This document shows positions 18,420-29,357 of a DNA stretch of 53,363 bases, one piece after another. This stretch comes from Thermococcus sp. Lineage in GTDB: Archaea > Methanobacteriota_B > Thermococci > Thermococcales > Thermococcaceae. The DNA is taken from assembly GCF_026988555.1 (NCBI RefSeq), contig NZ_JALSLB010000038.1, positions 1-53,363 of the forward strand. Reading direction: 5' to 3'. Both the position numbers and the translations under genes were made by a program. Positions within the stretch are counted from its first letter, which is position 1, and each line of letters begins with the position of its first letter. The notes under the pieces were generated by a model. The model saw only the letters and a list, made by a program, of their open reading frames with translations. It had not been told where the DNA came from and searched no databases.

Positions 18420-19418
18420 TCACCGCCCCTCGTTCATCCAGCTGATATGGTAGGTTATTTCAACCTCCTTCCCCATAAGGATTATCCACACAGGGAAATC
18501 AAACTCCGGCTCTGCAGGGGGCCTTGTGACGGCGGGCTCAACACTCGGACCAGTTATCAGGGTGCTCGTAAGCTGGAACATGTTGGAGGGCTGGGGCACG
18601 CTTGGAGGCTGCGGTGAAGAGGGCGCCTCAACGCCCATGTATCTCCAGATGAACGTCTTAACGTAGTCGCTGTACATCATGGTGTAGTTCGGGGTGAAGC
18701 CCGTGATGTTGGCTCCCTTGAATATCACCGGGATCGCCGCCGCAAAGAATGTCCTGAACTCCCCGTTGGAGGGGACGTTTGTGATGTTGAAGTGCACCAC
18801 GCCTTCGTATTCCAGGACTTTGATGTTCCCGTCGCGGAGGGGGAAGAGGCTCTGCATGTATATTATCTCCGGAGCGTTGAGAAGCTCGGGATAGACCACC
18901 CCACAGACCATGGTTCCGATATCGTCCTTGGTGAGAATATGACCACTGGTTAGGGTCCCGTTGGTGTAGCTCAACTCCGACAGCTGATCCCCTCCACCGC
19001 AGGCGTCCCGGTAATCCTGCATCGGGATGCGGTAGGAGTAGTTCTGGTTTATAATGAAGGTGACGACAACGGCCTCGTACGGGTATATCCAGAAGCCCAC
19101 GCGGTAGTTTAGGGTGTTCCGGGAGAGGGACGGGGGAAGTATGTGAACCGGCTGGGTGCCGTTCAGGTAGGAACCCATGGCCTCGGACCCGCCGAGGCGG
19201 TTGACCCTGAAGTCGTATCTGGGGTTGACTATTATGAACTTCGGAAACGGAGCCGTGTTCAGGAGCGTGACGTTGACCTCCATTGAAACGGTCCCCAGAA
19301 GGCCTATGTTATTGTAGGAGTAACCGTAGCTCGTGCTTCCCGGCAGTGTGTAGGTCGTTGCACCCACTAGAGACGAGGCTAGCAAAAGGATAAAAAGGGA
19401 CACTGCAACCTTTTTCAT
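18420..19418 (-). CDS. Secreted protein of the TadA-type pilus operon
   Basis: A 332-residue exported protein with a signal peptide (KKVAVSLFILLLASSLVGATTY). The body is beta-rich and aromatic, with many N-x-S/T sequons (NVTLLNTAP, NQNYSYRIP, NGTLTSGH, NITNVPSNG), as in glycosylated extracellular proteins. The end is Pro/Ser-rich (APSSPQPPSVPQPSN), followed by a closing strand segment. There is no C-terminal anchor. The start follows aggtggtgaaga. It ends 6 bases before the ATPase start, so it is made together with the pilus motor and may be a surface or secreted component of that machine (inference). No family recognised. Confidence 0.75.
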   Translation of the reverse strand: MKKVAVSLFILLLASSLVGATTYTLPGSTSYGYSYNNIGLLGTVSMEVNVTLLNTAPFPKFIIVNPRYDFRVNRLGGSEAMGSYLNGTQPVHILPPSLSRNTLNYRVGFWIYPYEAVVVTFIINQNYSYRIPMQDYRDACGGGDQLSELSYTNGTLTSGHILTKDDIGTMVCGVVYPELLNAPEIIYMQSLFPLRDGNIKVLEYEGVVHFNITNVPSNGEFRTFFAAAIPVIFKGANITGFTPNYTMMYSDYVKTFIWRYMGVEAPSSPQPPSVPQPSNMFQLTSTLITGPSVEPAVTRPPAEPEFDFPVWIILMGKEVEITYHISWMNEGR

Positions 19419-19429
19419 TCTTCACCACC

Positions 19430-20905
19430 TCAACCGGTAACCTTGGCTAGGTAGAGGTACTGCTGGTAGCTCAGTATGTCGGGTACGAATATCGACGGGA
19501 CCTTCACTATGACGAGGAACTGAGCGTTGGGATCCACGACCATAAGTCCGGAGCTCTTTTCAAGATCGATTACCTCCCAGCCGTAGTTCTCCAGCTGCTG
19601 TTCCACATTTGCCCCATTCTTGAGTTTACCTGCAGCCAGCGCCTTCAGGATCTGTGTGAGGTCAGTGCTGTAGCTGTAGACTGCCGAAACACTCTGGGAA
19701 GCACTCTGAGAGTTCGAGTAGGTGTCGGACGAACTCTGGCCGTTGCTTATGGTGGTTCCGCCGGGCTGGTACGTGGAGGACTGATCGCGCGAGTACTGGC
19801 TGGATGAGCTACTGCTTGATGAACTGCTCTGGCTCTGAGCCTCGTTCAGATTTATAAGGCCCGCCTGCTTGGGCAGGAGCACCAGTTCTATGTAACCCTG
19901 ATTGACGATCTCCTGGAACCTCGCACTGCTTGAGTTCTTGGCAAATATCACAATGTGATCTCCAGGGGACAGAAAAGCCCCGTTTATCCTGTCCCTTGAG
20001 AGGACAAGGGCTATATCAACGTACTCAACCTTCTGGACGGAGTAGCGAATTATCTGCCTGTAGTCGGAGATACCCGCGAGGTAGGCCTTGGCTTCGGTCT
20101 TCGAGAGAACCTTCTTTGTTCCATCGGGCATTATCAGAACAACACTCTGGGTGGGAACACTGTCGATCCTGTAGTCATAGTAGTCCCTCCACAGTTTAAG
20201 AAGATACGGAGCGGCATTTATCCGGGCGACCCCCTCCATGCTGCTCGCGTTGTTAACGCTCTCCTCCAGGCTCTTCAGCGAGTCCACAACCTCCGCCCGG
20301 ATGCTGTCCGGTAGTGGCTGGGCCAAGAGCGGCTGGAACTCAAGGGTCAGGTTCTGTATCTTCTCCCTCTTGGTCGCGTTGAGTTGCTGCTCAAACTTAA
20401 TGCGCTCCTGCTCCTGCAGGTACGCCTTGTACTGCTGATAAGCCTTGGCATAAGTGCCCTTGACGTCCACAGCCTTGACCTGATCAACGGAACTGGCGGA
20501 GGAGATCTCGCTCAAAAGCTTGCTCCTGGTGTTTTTTAGAAGGTTCTGCCCGTACGTTGTGTTCATATGAAGGGAATAGGCCTTGTAGTACTGGTTCACC
20601 TCGGCTATCTTGGAGTTTTTGGCCTCCTGAAGCTGATTGGCAGCATGGCTCTGGAAATACATCAGAGCACCAACTGCGACAAGGATTATCACGGTAATCA
20701 GAACGCCTGCACCGATGAGGATCTTCTTCCTACGTTCTTTATCACGAATGCTTCCTATCCCGCGGGGTTTCCTCGGGGGTTTTCTTAGGGTAGCTTTTGG
20801 AGGCCTTGAAACAGGTTGCGATTCGGCTTCAGTACTTGCTTTACCAAGCTCTCTTAACCGGCGAATCTTCGCCTCAATATCCTCGGACACGTTGAGCACC
20901 ACCAT
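19430..20905 (-). CDS. Membrane-anchored coiled-coil protein, first gene of TadA-type pilus operon
   Basis: A protein of about 490 residues with a basic cytoplasmic N-terminus (ATLRKPPRKPRGIGSIRDKERRKK), one membrane helix (ILIGAGVLITVIILVAVGALMYF) and a long helical region with coiled-coil character (residues about 85-230). Then come a small folded part, a Ser-rich linker around residues 352-408, and a C-terminal domain ending YQQYLYLAKVTG. I associate this with an archaeal family of unknown function (possibly DUF515), found with TadA-type genes. The start may be the ATG at 20905 or a GTG at 20890 that has ggtggtg eight bases ahead. The single-membrane, outward-facing layout suits a pilus-base or adhesin-like role. 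Confidence 0.7.
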   Translation of the reverse strand: MVVLNVSEDIEAKIRRLRELGKASTEAESQPVSRPPKATLRKPPRKPRGIGSIRDKERRKKILIGAGVLITVIILVAVGALMYFQSHAANQLQEAKNSKIAEVNQYYKAYSLHMNTTYGQNLLKNTRSKLLSEISSASSVDQVKAVDVKGTYAKAYQQYKAYLQEQERIKFEQQLNATKREKIQNLTLEFQPLLAQPLPDSIRAEVVDSLKSLEESVNNASSMEGVARINAAPYLLKLWRDYYDYRIDSVPTQSVVLIMPDGTKKVLSKTEAKAYLAGISDYRQIIRYSVQKVEYVDIALVLSRDRINGAFLSPGDHIVIFAKNSSSARFQEIVNQGYIELVLLPKQAGLINLNEAQSQSSSSSSSSSSQYSRDQSSTYQPGGTTISNGQSSSDTYSNSQSASQSVSAVYSYSTDLTQILKALAAGKLKNGANVEQQLENYGWEVIDLEKSSGLMVVDPNAQFLVIVKVPSIFVPDILSYQQYLYLAKVTG

Positions 20906-21268
20906 TAACCGTTATCATAAGCTTCTCCACTCAGATAGTCTTTTTGAATCTTCATCTTTATTTAGATTTCGGTGATGTTATGGAGAGAATAGAGGTTACA
21001 GTTAAGGAGATACGCGGGAAATGTCCGGTTTTCAAACCGGGCGACAGAATAACGGTAGAGGGGCCCTCAGTGAGGCTGGAAGAGACCGATGCGATTTGCA
21101 CCCATGCATTTGCATCGCTACTGCCGTACATAGTTGCCCTGCGAAAGGGTATTAAGCCGAGAGAGTTAGGCTTAGGCAGGGGAGAGAAAGCTTACATCCA
21201 GTGCCTCGACCCCGGGCTGCCATACACCGATGGCGGGACTGTGATCTTCGAGATAACGGTGGTGAGAG

Positions 21269-23445
<2,177 letters not shown>

Positions 23446-23476
23446 TCTATTTGTTCTATATATCCATACCCGCACA

Positions 23477-23504
23477 AATATAGTTAAATATATTTAACTA
23501 TATT
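23477..23504. promoter_or_regulatory. 28-bp perfect palindrome upstream of pstS TATA box
   Basis: Positions 23477-23504 read the same on both strands, with half site AATATAGTTAAATA. It ends 13 bases before the TATA box of pstS. A perfect palindrome of this length just upstream of BRE/TATA is a strong candidate operator for a dimeric phosphate regulator. The position suits an activator or a repressor. No known motif matched from memory. Confidence 0.7.
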
Positions 23505-23517
23505 CTATTGCGGCAAT

Positions 23518-23526
23518 CTTTATATT
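23518..23526 (+). promoter_or_regulatory. TATA box of the pst operon
   Basis: The sequence ctttatatt is the best TATA-like element between trm14 and pstS. It would place transcription start near 23548, giving a leader of about ten bases before the pstS ATG at 23558, which is usual for this genus. Confidence 0.6.
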
Positions 23527-23527
23527 T

Positions 23528-23553
23528 TCACCGTTTTATTCTCAAAACGGTGA
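23528..23553. promoter_or_regulatory. Inverted repeat over pst transcription start and ribosome binding site
   Basis: Arms TCACCGTTTT (23528-23537) and AAAACGGTGA (23544-23553) are perfect complements around a six-base spacer. The right arm contains the ggtgat ribosome binding site of pstS. Because the predicted transcription start falls near 23548, the full repeat would not be in the RNA, so it is more likely a DNA operator downstream of TATA (a repressor position) than an RNA hairpin. Confidence 0.6.
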
Positions 23554-23557
23554 TACC

Positions 23558-24697
23558 ATGAAAAAGGCCTTCGCCCTGATGGCTGTTGGAATCCTCCTGT
23601 TTGCCGTCCTTTCAAGCGGCTGCATAGGAGGCAGTACCTCGACCCAGACTCCCACGACGGTTACCCAGAAGGAGACTGTCACAGCAAAACCGGTTGTTTT
23701 GAGAACCACAGGAGCAACATTTCCGATGTACCAGATTCAGAAGTGGATTGAAGTTTACCAGAAGCTCAATCCCGATGTTAAGATCGAATATGAAGGTGGA
23801 GGCAGCGGGCACGGACAGGAGGCTTTCCTCAAGGGCTTGACCGACATCGGAAGAACAGATCCTCCCGTTAAGGAGGATGTGTGGAAGAAATTCCTAGCCA
23901 CAGGAGATCAACCGCTACAGTTTCCCGAGGTTGTTGGAGCAGTTGTTGTATCGTTCAACGTTCCGGGGGTTAAAGAACTCAAACTCAGCAGGGAAGTTTT
24001 AGCTGAGATATTCCTCGGTGAAATCCAGTACTGGGATGATCCAAAAATAAAGAACCTCAATCCTGATGCAAAACTTCCGCACGAAAAAATCATAGTCGTG
24101 CACAGGAGTGATTCAAGCGGAACAACCGCCATATTCACAACTTACCTCAGCCTGATAAGCAAGGAGTGGGCTGAGAAAGTCGGTGCTGGAAAAGTAGTAA
24201 ACTGGCCCGTCGATAAGATGGGCAGGGGGCTGGCAGGAAAGGGCAACCCCGGTGTCGTTGCAATTCTCAAGCAGACCAAATACAGCATAGCATACACGGA
24301 GCTCTCATATGCGATTAACGAAAACCTTCCAGTCGCTGCCCTTGAGAACAAGGCCGGCAAGTTCGTTAAACCAACGGAGGATACCATCAAGGCAGCTGTT
24401 GCAAATGTCAAAGCGTTCATACCAAGCCCCACGGAGGGCTACAAAGAAAACCTCAAGCAGCTTCTTGATGCTCCGGGTGATGAGTCCTATCCGATTGTGG
24501 CATTCACCCATATGCTGGTGTGGGAAAACAAGAACGGAAAGCACTACAGTCCGGAGAAAGCTAAGGCCATAAAGGCCTTCCTCAAATGGGTTCTCACGGA
24601 AGGCCAGAAACCGGAGAATCTCGCTCCCGGCTACGTTGGTCTCCCGAAAGAAGTTGCTGAGATAGGTCTCAAAGCAGTTGATATGATACAGGGGTGA
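23558..24697 (+). CDS. pstS: Phosphate-binding lipoprotein PstS
   Basis: A 379-residue ABC-transporter substrate-binding protein. It has a lipoprotein signal (ALMAVGILLFAVLSSGC, lipobox Cys22) and a Thr-rich linker. The PstS core follows: LRTTGATFPMYQIQKWIEVYQKL, YEGGGSGHGQEAFLKGLTDIGRTDPPV, VVHRSDSSGTTAIFTTYLS and GKGNPGVVA, in which the TGAT, GSG and RSDSSGTT segments bind phosphate. It is held on the outside of the membrane and delivers phosphate to PstCA. The start has ggtgatacc ahead. A T-rich stretch (gatttttcattatttc) follows the stop and may cause partial termination, so that PstS is made in excess of the downstream proteins. Confidence 0.95.
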   Translation: MKKAFALMAVGILLFAVLSSGCIGGSTSTQTPTTVTQKETVTAKPVVLRTTGATFPMYQIQKWIEVYQKLNPDVKIEYEGGGSGHGQEAFLKGLTDIGRTDPPVKEDVWKKFLATGDQPLQFPEVVGAVVVSFNVPGVKELKLSREVLAEIFLGEIQYWDDPKIKNLNPDAKLPHEKIIVVHRSDSSGTTAIFTTYLSLISKEWAEKVGAGKVVNWPVDKMGRGLAGKGNPGVVAILKQTKYSIAYTELSYAINENLPVAALENKAGKFVKPTEDTIKAAVANVKAFIPSPTEGYKENLKQLLDAPGDESYPIVAFTHMLVWENKNGKHYSPEKAKAIKAFLKWVLTEGQKPENLAPGYVGLPKEVAEIGLKAVDMIQG

Positions 24698-24741
24698 TTT
24701 TTCATTATTTCACTTTACCTTTTTGACTGGAGGGTAAAGAA

Positions 24742-25521
24742 ATGAAAGTCGGCGTAAACTCCTTCATAATCAGGGAGATTTCAGGCCACGGCTTTTCTGT
24801 AGATGAGCTTCCGGTTGATGTAATCGAGCTGGGCTTTGATGATATGCCGGTTTTAACTCCCTCCGGAATAAACTGGGAGGTACTGCACGAGCTCCTCTCT
24901 CTCAACGTTGATTTCACGCTTCATGCTCCCTGCTCCGATGGAAAGAACATCAAACTTGATCTCGGGGTAAATTCGAGAAAAAATATCAGAATAATGGAGA
25001 ACGTTTTCAGAATAGCCCAGATCCTTGATGCTGAATACGTTGTTGTTCATGGAGGAGATATCCGGAACAACTATCACAGGGCATTTATAAACACAAAGAG
25101 GCAGCTCATGGAAATAGCAACGATAGCCGAGGAATATGAAGTGAAGCTCGTCATGGAAAATCTAACTGACAACAGGATCGGGGCTTTTCCACACGAGCTA
25201 CTCCCGTTCCTCGAAAAAAATGTTTCAGTATGCCTCGACATAGGACATGCATTTCTGACATCACTGAAATACAGGCTTGATATCGGGGAATACTTCCTGC
25301 TCGATGATATAGAGCATGTGCACCTTCACGACAACAGCGGTGCGAGAGATGAGCACAGGGCTATGGGTGAAGGCCGCATCGATTTCAACAATATTCTTCC
25401 GAAAATACTGTTTAGAAAGCCAAAGAACATCATCTGGGAGATCAGAGAGTATCAGAAAGCGGATAATATCATCAAAAGCATTCTATCAGTTAAAAGTCCC
25501 AAAATCCGGGTGGTTCGATGA
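24742..25521 (+). CDS. Sugar-phosphate isomerase/endonuclease IV-like TIM barrel in pst operon
   Basis: A 259-residue protein of the xylose-isomerase-like TIM-barrel superfamily (AP_endonuc_2). Metal-ligand strands are visible: FTLHAPCSD, YVVVHGGDI, KLVMENLTDN (Glu), SVCLDIGHAF (Asp and His), and EHVHLHDNSGARDEHRAMGEGRIDF (HLHD and the GxG). These residues suggest two or three metal ions, as in endonuclease IV or sugar isomerases. It sits between pstS and pstC and overlaps the following phosphoesterase by four bases. Release of phosphate from an organic phosphate is a reasonable guess, but the substrate is unknown. The start follows ggagggtaaaga. Confidence 0.8.
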   Translation: MKVGVNSFIIREISGHGFSVDELPVDVIELGFDDMPVLTPSGINWEVLHELLSLNVDFTLHAPCSDGKNIKLDLGVNSRKNIRIMENVFRIAQILDAEYVVVHGGDIRNNYHRAFINTKRQLMEIATIAEEYEVKLVMENLTDNRIGAFPHELLPFLEKNVSVCLDIGHAFLTSLKYRLDIGEYFLLDDIEHVHLHDNSGARDEHRAMGEGRIDFNNILPKILFRKPKNIIWEIREYQKADNIIKSILSVKSPKIRVVR

Positions 25522-26234
25522 GATTCGTACATGTAACGGATATACATACAGTATCAACGGAGAGGGAATGCCGGGAACTCTATGGTATATCACTCAATCC
25601 AAGAATGGCTCTGCTAAAGGCAGCAAAATGGATCAAAAAATTGAATCCAGAATTCGTGGTGGTCACGGGGGACATAGCGGCCATGGCAGATAAGAGCTAT
25701 GCAGACCGGGTGCTGGGCTGGTATCTCACATTCAAGGAGTTTTTTGTGGGGCCCCTTGAGAGGAGAGGGATTAAGGTGTTCCTGATTCCGGGAAATCATG
25801 ATGTCAACAAAGCTTTCGGGCTTGATGTTTATAAAGCCCTCTTCGGGCAGGACAGCTATTTCGTTGATATCAATGGAACGAGGCTCATCTTCATAACACC
25901 TAAGATGAGGACAAGAAAATGCAGACCAACAGATGAACTGATAAACTGGCTCAGGGAGATTGTAACCCCAAGATCCATCCTATTCTCCCATTATCCACTT
26001 TCCCAGTGGAAAAGAAAGGAGGAAATACTTGACATTATTGACGGAAATGTGATCGGATTCTTTTCGGGCCATCTTCACAGAAACGGCCTCAGGCTTGACA
26101 ATGGCTTTCCGGAAGTGCAGACCTCAGCGCTCTCCGGCAGCTGGTGGAATCTGTGGGGAGATGAGGGGAGCATCAGAATAGTCCGGGTGGATCAGAGAGG
26201 AATCTCATCAAAAATAGTTTCGGCAGGTGGTTGA
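25518..26234 (+). CDS. Calcineurin-like metallophosphoesterase in pst operon
   Basis: A 238-residue binuclear metal phosphoesterase. The motifs appear in order: HVTDIHT (DxH), FVVVTGDIAA (GD), LIPGNHDVN (GNHD), ILFSHYPLS (His) and GFFSGHLHRNG (GHxH). No signal peptide is present, so it acts in the cytoplasm. It overlaps the TIM-barrel gene before it (ATGA) and touches pstC after it. Together the two enzymes look like a phosphate-scavenging pair, for example acting on phosphodiesters or sugar phosphates (inference). Confidence 0.88.
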   Translation: MRFVHVTDIHTVSTERECRELYGISLNPRMALLKAAKWIKKLNPEFVVVTGDIAAMADKSYADRVLGWYLTFKEFFVGPLERRGIKVFLIPGNHDVNKAFGLDVYKALFGQDSYFVDINGTRLIFITPKMRTRKCRPTDELINWLREIVTPRSILFSHYPLSQWKRKEEILDIIDGNVIGFFSGHLHRNGLRLDNGFPEVQTSALSGSWWNLWGDEGSIRIVRVDQRGISSKIVSAGG

Positions 26235-26235
26235 T

Positions 26236-27150
26236 ATGAGGGACAGACTGAAACTGATCCTGTTTCCTGCGGTAATTTTTGTTTTTGTGCTCTTTGCTCT
26301 GATGCTCGGGGTTTACTTTTACAACTCAATGCCAATATTTCACAGGGAGGGTCTTGACATATACCTGAAGAACATCTGGAACGCTGCGGAAGAGGCGGAG
26401 AAAGAGTACTACGGAATTCTGGCGGCAATCTGGGGAAGTGTCTATACATCCCTCGTGGCACTCATTATAGCTCTTCCCCTTGCAACAGCATACTCAATAT
26501 TCGTCGTTGATTATTCCCCCAAAAAGCTCAAGAACATCCTCATAATACTCTCGGACGTGATGGCTGGCCTGCCAACAATTATCTACGGTATATGGGGTGT
26601 GTTTGTCCTCGCACCACTCCTGAGAAGATACATCATGCAGCCCCTCCACGACCACTTTTCGTTCATACCCTTCTTTTCGTACCCCCCTCTATCCGGCTTT
26701 TCGTACTTTTCGGCCGGAGTCCTCCTCGGAATAATGGTAACACCCTTTGCCTCTGCCATAATAAGGGAAGCATATCAGATGATACCCTTCACATACAGAG
26801 AAGCAGCCTACAGCCTCGGCACAACCAAACTTGAGGCAACAAAAATACTCCTCGGATACATACGGCCGGCAATATATTCCGGGACAATACTGGCATTCGG
26901 CAGAGCTGTCGGAGAAACGGCGGCGGTTAGCCTCATTATAGGAAACACGTTTAACCTGACACTCGCTCTGTTTGCACCGGGATATACGATATCCTCATTG
27001 ATAGCAAATCAGTTCGGGAACGCCTTTATCTACAGCTACATGACATCCGCACTGTTTGCCGCAGGTCTTGCACTGTTTGTTATAGGACTTGCCGTCAATA
27101 TCCTCGGAATTCACATGCTGAGGAGGTGGGAACGCAATGTCAAGCTATGA
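26236..27150 (+). CDS. pstC: Phosphate ABC transporter permease PstC
   Basis: A 304-residue membrane permease with six membrane segments, the first being LKLILFPAVIFVFVLFALMLGVYFY. The permease EAA loop is [34 protein letters not shown], and ILAFGRAVGETAAVSLIIGN is the PstC/PstA hallmark. It forms the transport channel with PstA. The ATG at 26236 with ggtggttgat ahead is preferred; the open frame starts at a GTG three codons earlier inside that ribosome binding site. It overlaps pstA by 14 bases. Confidence 0.94.
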   Translation: MRDRLKLILFPAVIFVFVLFALMLGVYFYNSMPIFHREGLDIYLKNIWNAAEEAEKEYYGILAAIWGSVYTSLVALIIALPLATAYSIFVVDYSPKKLKNILIILSDVMAGLPTIIYGIWGVFVLAPLLRRYIMQPLHDHFSFIPFFSYPPLSGFSYFSAGVLLGIMVTPFASAIIREAYQMIPFTYREAAYSLGTTKLEATKILLGYIRPAIYSGTILAFGRAVGETAAVSLIIGNTFNLTLALFAPGYTISSLIANQFGNAFIYSYMTSALFAAGLALFVIGLAVNILGIHMLRRWERNVKL

Positions 27151-27976
27151 TTACAGCACAAGGAAAATCAAAGAAAAGGCATTCCTGCTTATCGTCGCAT
27201 TTTTGACGTTCACAATGTTCATTCCACTGTTCCATATCTTCCTCACCGTTTTCATCAGAGGATTTCCGGTTCTGGCTGAGAACGGGACAAAATTCATAAC
27301 CGGCACCTTTCAGGACGGAGGAATAGGGCCGGCCATCCTCGGGACACTGATGCTCGTTGTTCTCGCATCCCTCCTGGGACTGCCGGTCGCATTGCTCGTC
27401 GGAATCTATGCCTATGAATACCCCCGGAGCAACATCGGAAAGATAACAAAAGCCATCCTCCAGATAATGCTGGAATTCCCAACAATACTCGTCGGAATCT
27501 TTGTAATGCAGATCCTCGTGTTTCCCATGGGCTCATATTCCGCCCTGGCCGGGGCTCTGTCACTGGCAATAATAATGATGCCGTATATAGCGGTGTATAC
27601 AACGGAGGCACTCAGGCAGATACCCTTCACCTACAGGGAAGCCGCATTCGGTATGGGTCTGACGAGGATTAAAGTGGTTTTCAGAATTCTTATTCCCATG
27701 GCAAAGAGAGGTATCCTGACAGGTGTTCTGATAGGAATTGCAAAGGTTGCCGGAGAAACCGCACCCCTCTTATTCACCGCCGGCGGAGCATACCAGACGT
27801 ACTATCAGGGCATCACAAAACCCGTGGGTGCAATTCCCCTTTTGATATACCAGCTCATCCAGAGTCCGAGCAATGAATACCACGAGATAGCATGGGGAGC
27901 TTCACTCGTGCTCCTCATAATATTCCTCGCACTGTTTATTCCGGTAAGACTGAGTCTTAAGGAGGTGAAATTATGA
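27137..27976 (+). CDS. pstA: Phosphate ABC transporter permease PstA
   Basis: A 279-residue permease with six membrane segments. The EAA loop [32 protein letters not shown] and [25 protein letters not shown] match PstA. It pairs with PstC. The start lies within the end of pstC after gaggtgggaacgca. The stop TGA overlaps the pstB ATG (ATGA). Confidence 0.94.
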   Translation: MSSYDYSTRKIKEKAFLLIVAFLTFTMFIPLFHIFLTVFIRGFPVLAENGTKFITGTFQDGGIGPAILGTLMLVVLASLLGLPVALLVGIYAYEYPRSNIGKITKAILQIMLEFPTILVGIFVMQILVFPMGSYSALAGALSLAIIMMPYIAVYTTEALRQIPFTYREAAFGMGLTRIKVVFRILIPMAKRGILTGVLIGIAKVAGETAPLLFTAGGAYQTYYQGITKPVGAIPLLIYQLIQSPSNEYHEIAWGASLVLLIIFLALFIPVRLSLKEVKL

Positions 27977-28749
27977 GCATAACCTCAGCCGACCTCGCAA
28001 TTGAAACCGTCAGGCTGAAGATATGGTACGGGGATAACATGGTTATAAAGGGAATCAATCTCAAGATTCCAAAAAACGTTGTATTTGCCCTGATGGGTCC
28101 GAGCGGATGCGGAAAATCAACCCTGTTAAGGGCGTTTAACAGACTCCTCGAACTCAGAGAAAACACAAGGGTTGAGGGTGAGGTCAGACTGTTCGGGAAG
28201 AATATTTACAGGGAGGATGTGGATCCCATTGAAATAAGGAAAGACGTTGGCATGGTCTTCCAGTATCCGAATCCCTTCCCCCACCTAACGATTTACGACA
28301 ACGTTGCAATTGGTGTTAAGCTCAACGGACTTGTTAAGAACAGAGAGGAGCTTGATAAAAGAGTTGAGTGGGCTCTAAAAAAAGCAGCGCTCTGGGATGA
28401 GGTGAAGGACAGGCTCAGGGATTATCCTGCAAACCTGAGCGGGGGGCAGAGGCAGAGACTCGTCATTGCACGGGCACTGGCCATGAAACCTAAAGTGCTG
28501 CTGATGGACGAACCCACAGCAAATGTTGACCCTGTCGGCACAAAGAAAATTGAAGAGCTGCTCTTTGAGCTGAAGCAGGATTACACAATAGTCCTCGTTA
28601 CCCATTCACCCGCCCAAGCCGCCCGTATAAGCGATCACGTTGCATTCCTCTACCTCGGAGAGATCATTGAGGTGGGCCCAACAAGAAAGGTTTTCGAGAA
28701 TCCAGAACATGAGCTAACCGAGAAGTATGTAACGGGGGCACTTGGATGA
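27973..28749 (+). CDS. pstB: Phosphate ABC transporter ATPase PstB
   Basis: A 258-residue ABC ATPase. Walker [18 protein letters not shown] lies near residues 43-51, with the Q-loop in [18 protein letters not shown]. The signature [16 protein letters not shown] is near 155, Walker B is [13 protein letters not shown], and the switch His is in [29 protein letters not shown]. The FQ(Y)PNPFP element and the early RAFNRL are specific to PstB. It drives phosphate import through PstCA. It overlaps both neighbours by four bases and has ggaggtgaaatt ahead of the start. Confidence 0.96.
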   Translation: MSITSADLAIETVRLKIWYGDNMVIKGINLKIPKNVVFALMGPSGCGKSTLLRAFNRLLELRENTRVEGEVRLFGKNIYREDVDPIEIRKDVGMVFQYPNPFPHLTIYDNVAIGVKLNGLVKNREELDKRVEWALKKAALWDEVKDRLRDYPANLSGGQRQRLVIARALAMKPKVLLMDEPTANVDPVGTKKIEELLFELKQDYTIVLVTHSPAQAARISDHVAFLYLGEIIEVGPTRKVFENPEHELTEKYVTGALG

Positions 28750-29339
28750 AATCACGGCTTTTCAGGGAAATCCAAAATCTCTTCGAGGAACTGGGGAATA
28801 CCGCTATGGATGCACTTTGCCCTGAAACGATTGGGGATGAGGTCAGAACGGAGGAGCTTCTATGGAAAGCGGCTGATCTAAGAGAAAAGCTCAATGATAA
28901 AACCATAGAGGCCTTAATACGATATCAGCCCCTCGCAAGGGATATGCGGTTCATAAGGGCGGTTCTCGGCTCGACATATGACACATACAGGGTGGTGCGT
29001 CATGCCTCACGGATCAATGTTGTTCTGAATATCTCACCCGACGAAAAGGCTGAGCATGTCGCGCGTGATGTGTTTAACCTGATCCGCCCGTGGTTAAACC
29101 ACGGAATATCCGCGATTGGCAGGGATGCCCGGATACCCGTGGATGATCTTCCCTTTTTTGAGTCTTCGTTCGAGGAACTGTGGGAGCATTTCTCGAAAAC
29201 AGATGATCCAAAAATCATGGCCGTGCTCATTCATGGAGAGGGAATATTCAATCATACAAAACACATTCTAAGCTCCGCCCTGTATTATCAGCTGGGGAGG
29301 AAGGGGCTGGAAAAGTCCCCCATACTTCTGATAACCTGA
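28746..29339 (+). CDS. phoU: PhoU-like phosphate signalling protein (copy 1)
   Basis: A 197-residue helical PhoU-domain protein. Two three-helix repeats can be seen; the first has [48 protein letters not shown]. The element [12 protein letters not shown] is the PhoU signature region that binds a metal cluster, but the second repeat ([32 protein letters not shown]) has lost much of the usual D/E-rich motif. PhoU proteins contact PstB and restrain phosphate uptake. It is translationally coupled to pstB (ATGA). Confidence 0.85.
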   Translation: MKSRLFREIQNLFEELGNTAMDALCPETIGDEVRTEELLWKAADLREKLNDKTIEALIRYQPLARDMRFIRAVLGSTYDTYRVVRHASRINVVLNISPDEKAEHVARDVFNLIRPWLNHGISAIGRDARIPVDDLPFFESSFEELWEHFSKTDDPKIMAVLIHGEGIFNHTKHILSSALYYQLGRKGLEKSPILLIT

Positions 29340-29357
29340 AACATTAAGGTGGTGGCT

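Noticed and set aside
23528-23553. RNA hairpin hiding the pstS ribosome binding site
   Set aside because: The predicted transcription start falls inside the right half, so the left arm would not be in the message; a DNA operator fits better.
26007-26022. Origin-box-like TTTCCCAGTGGAAA in the phosphoesterase gene
   Set aside because: It has an extra base in the core and lies inside codons for SQWKRK, so it is probably chance.
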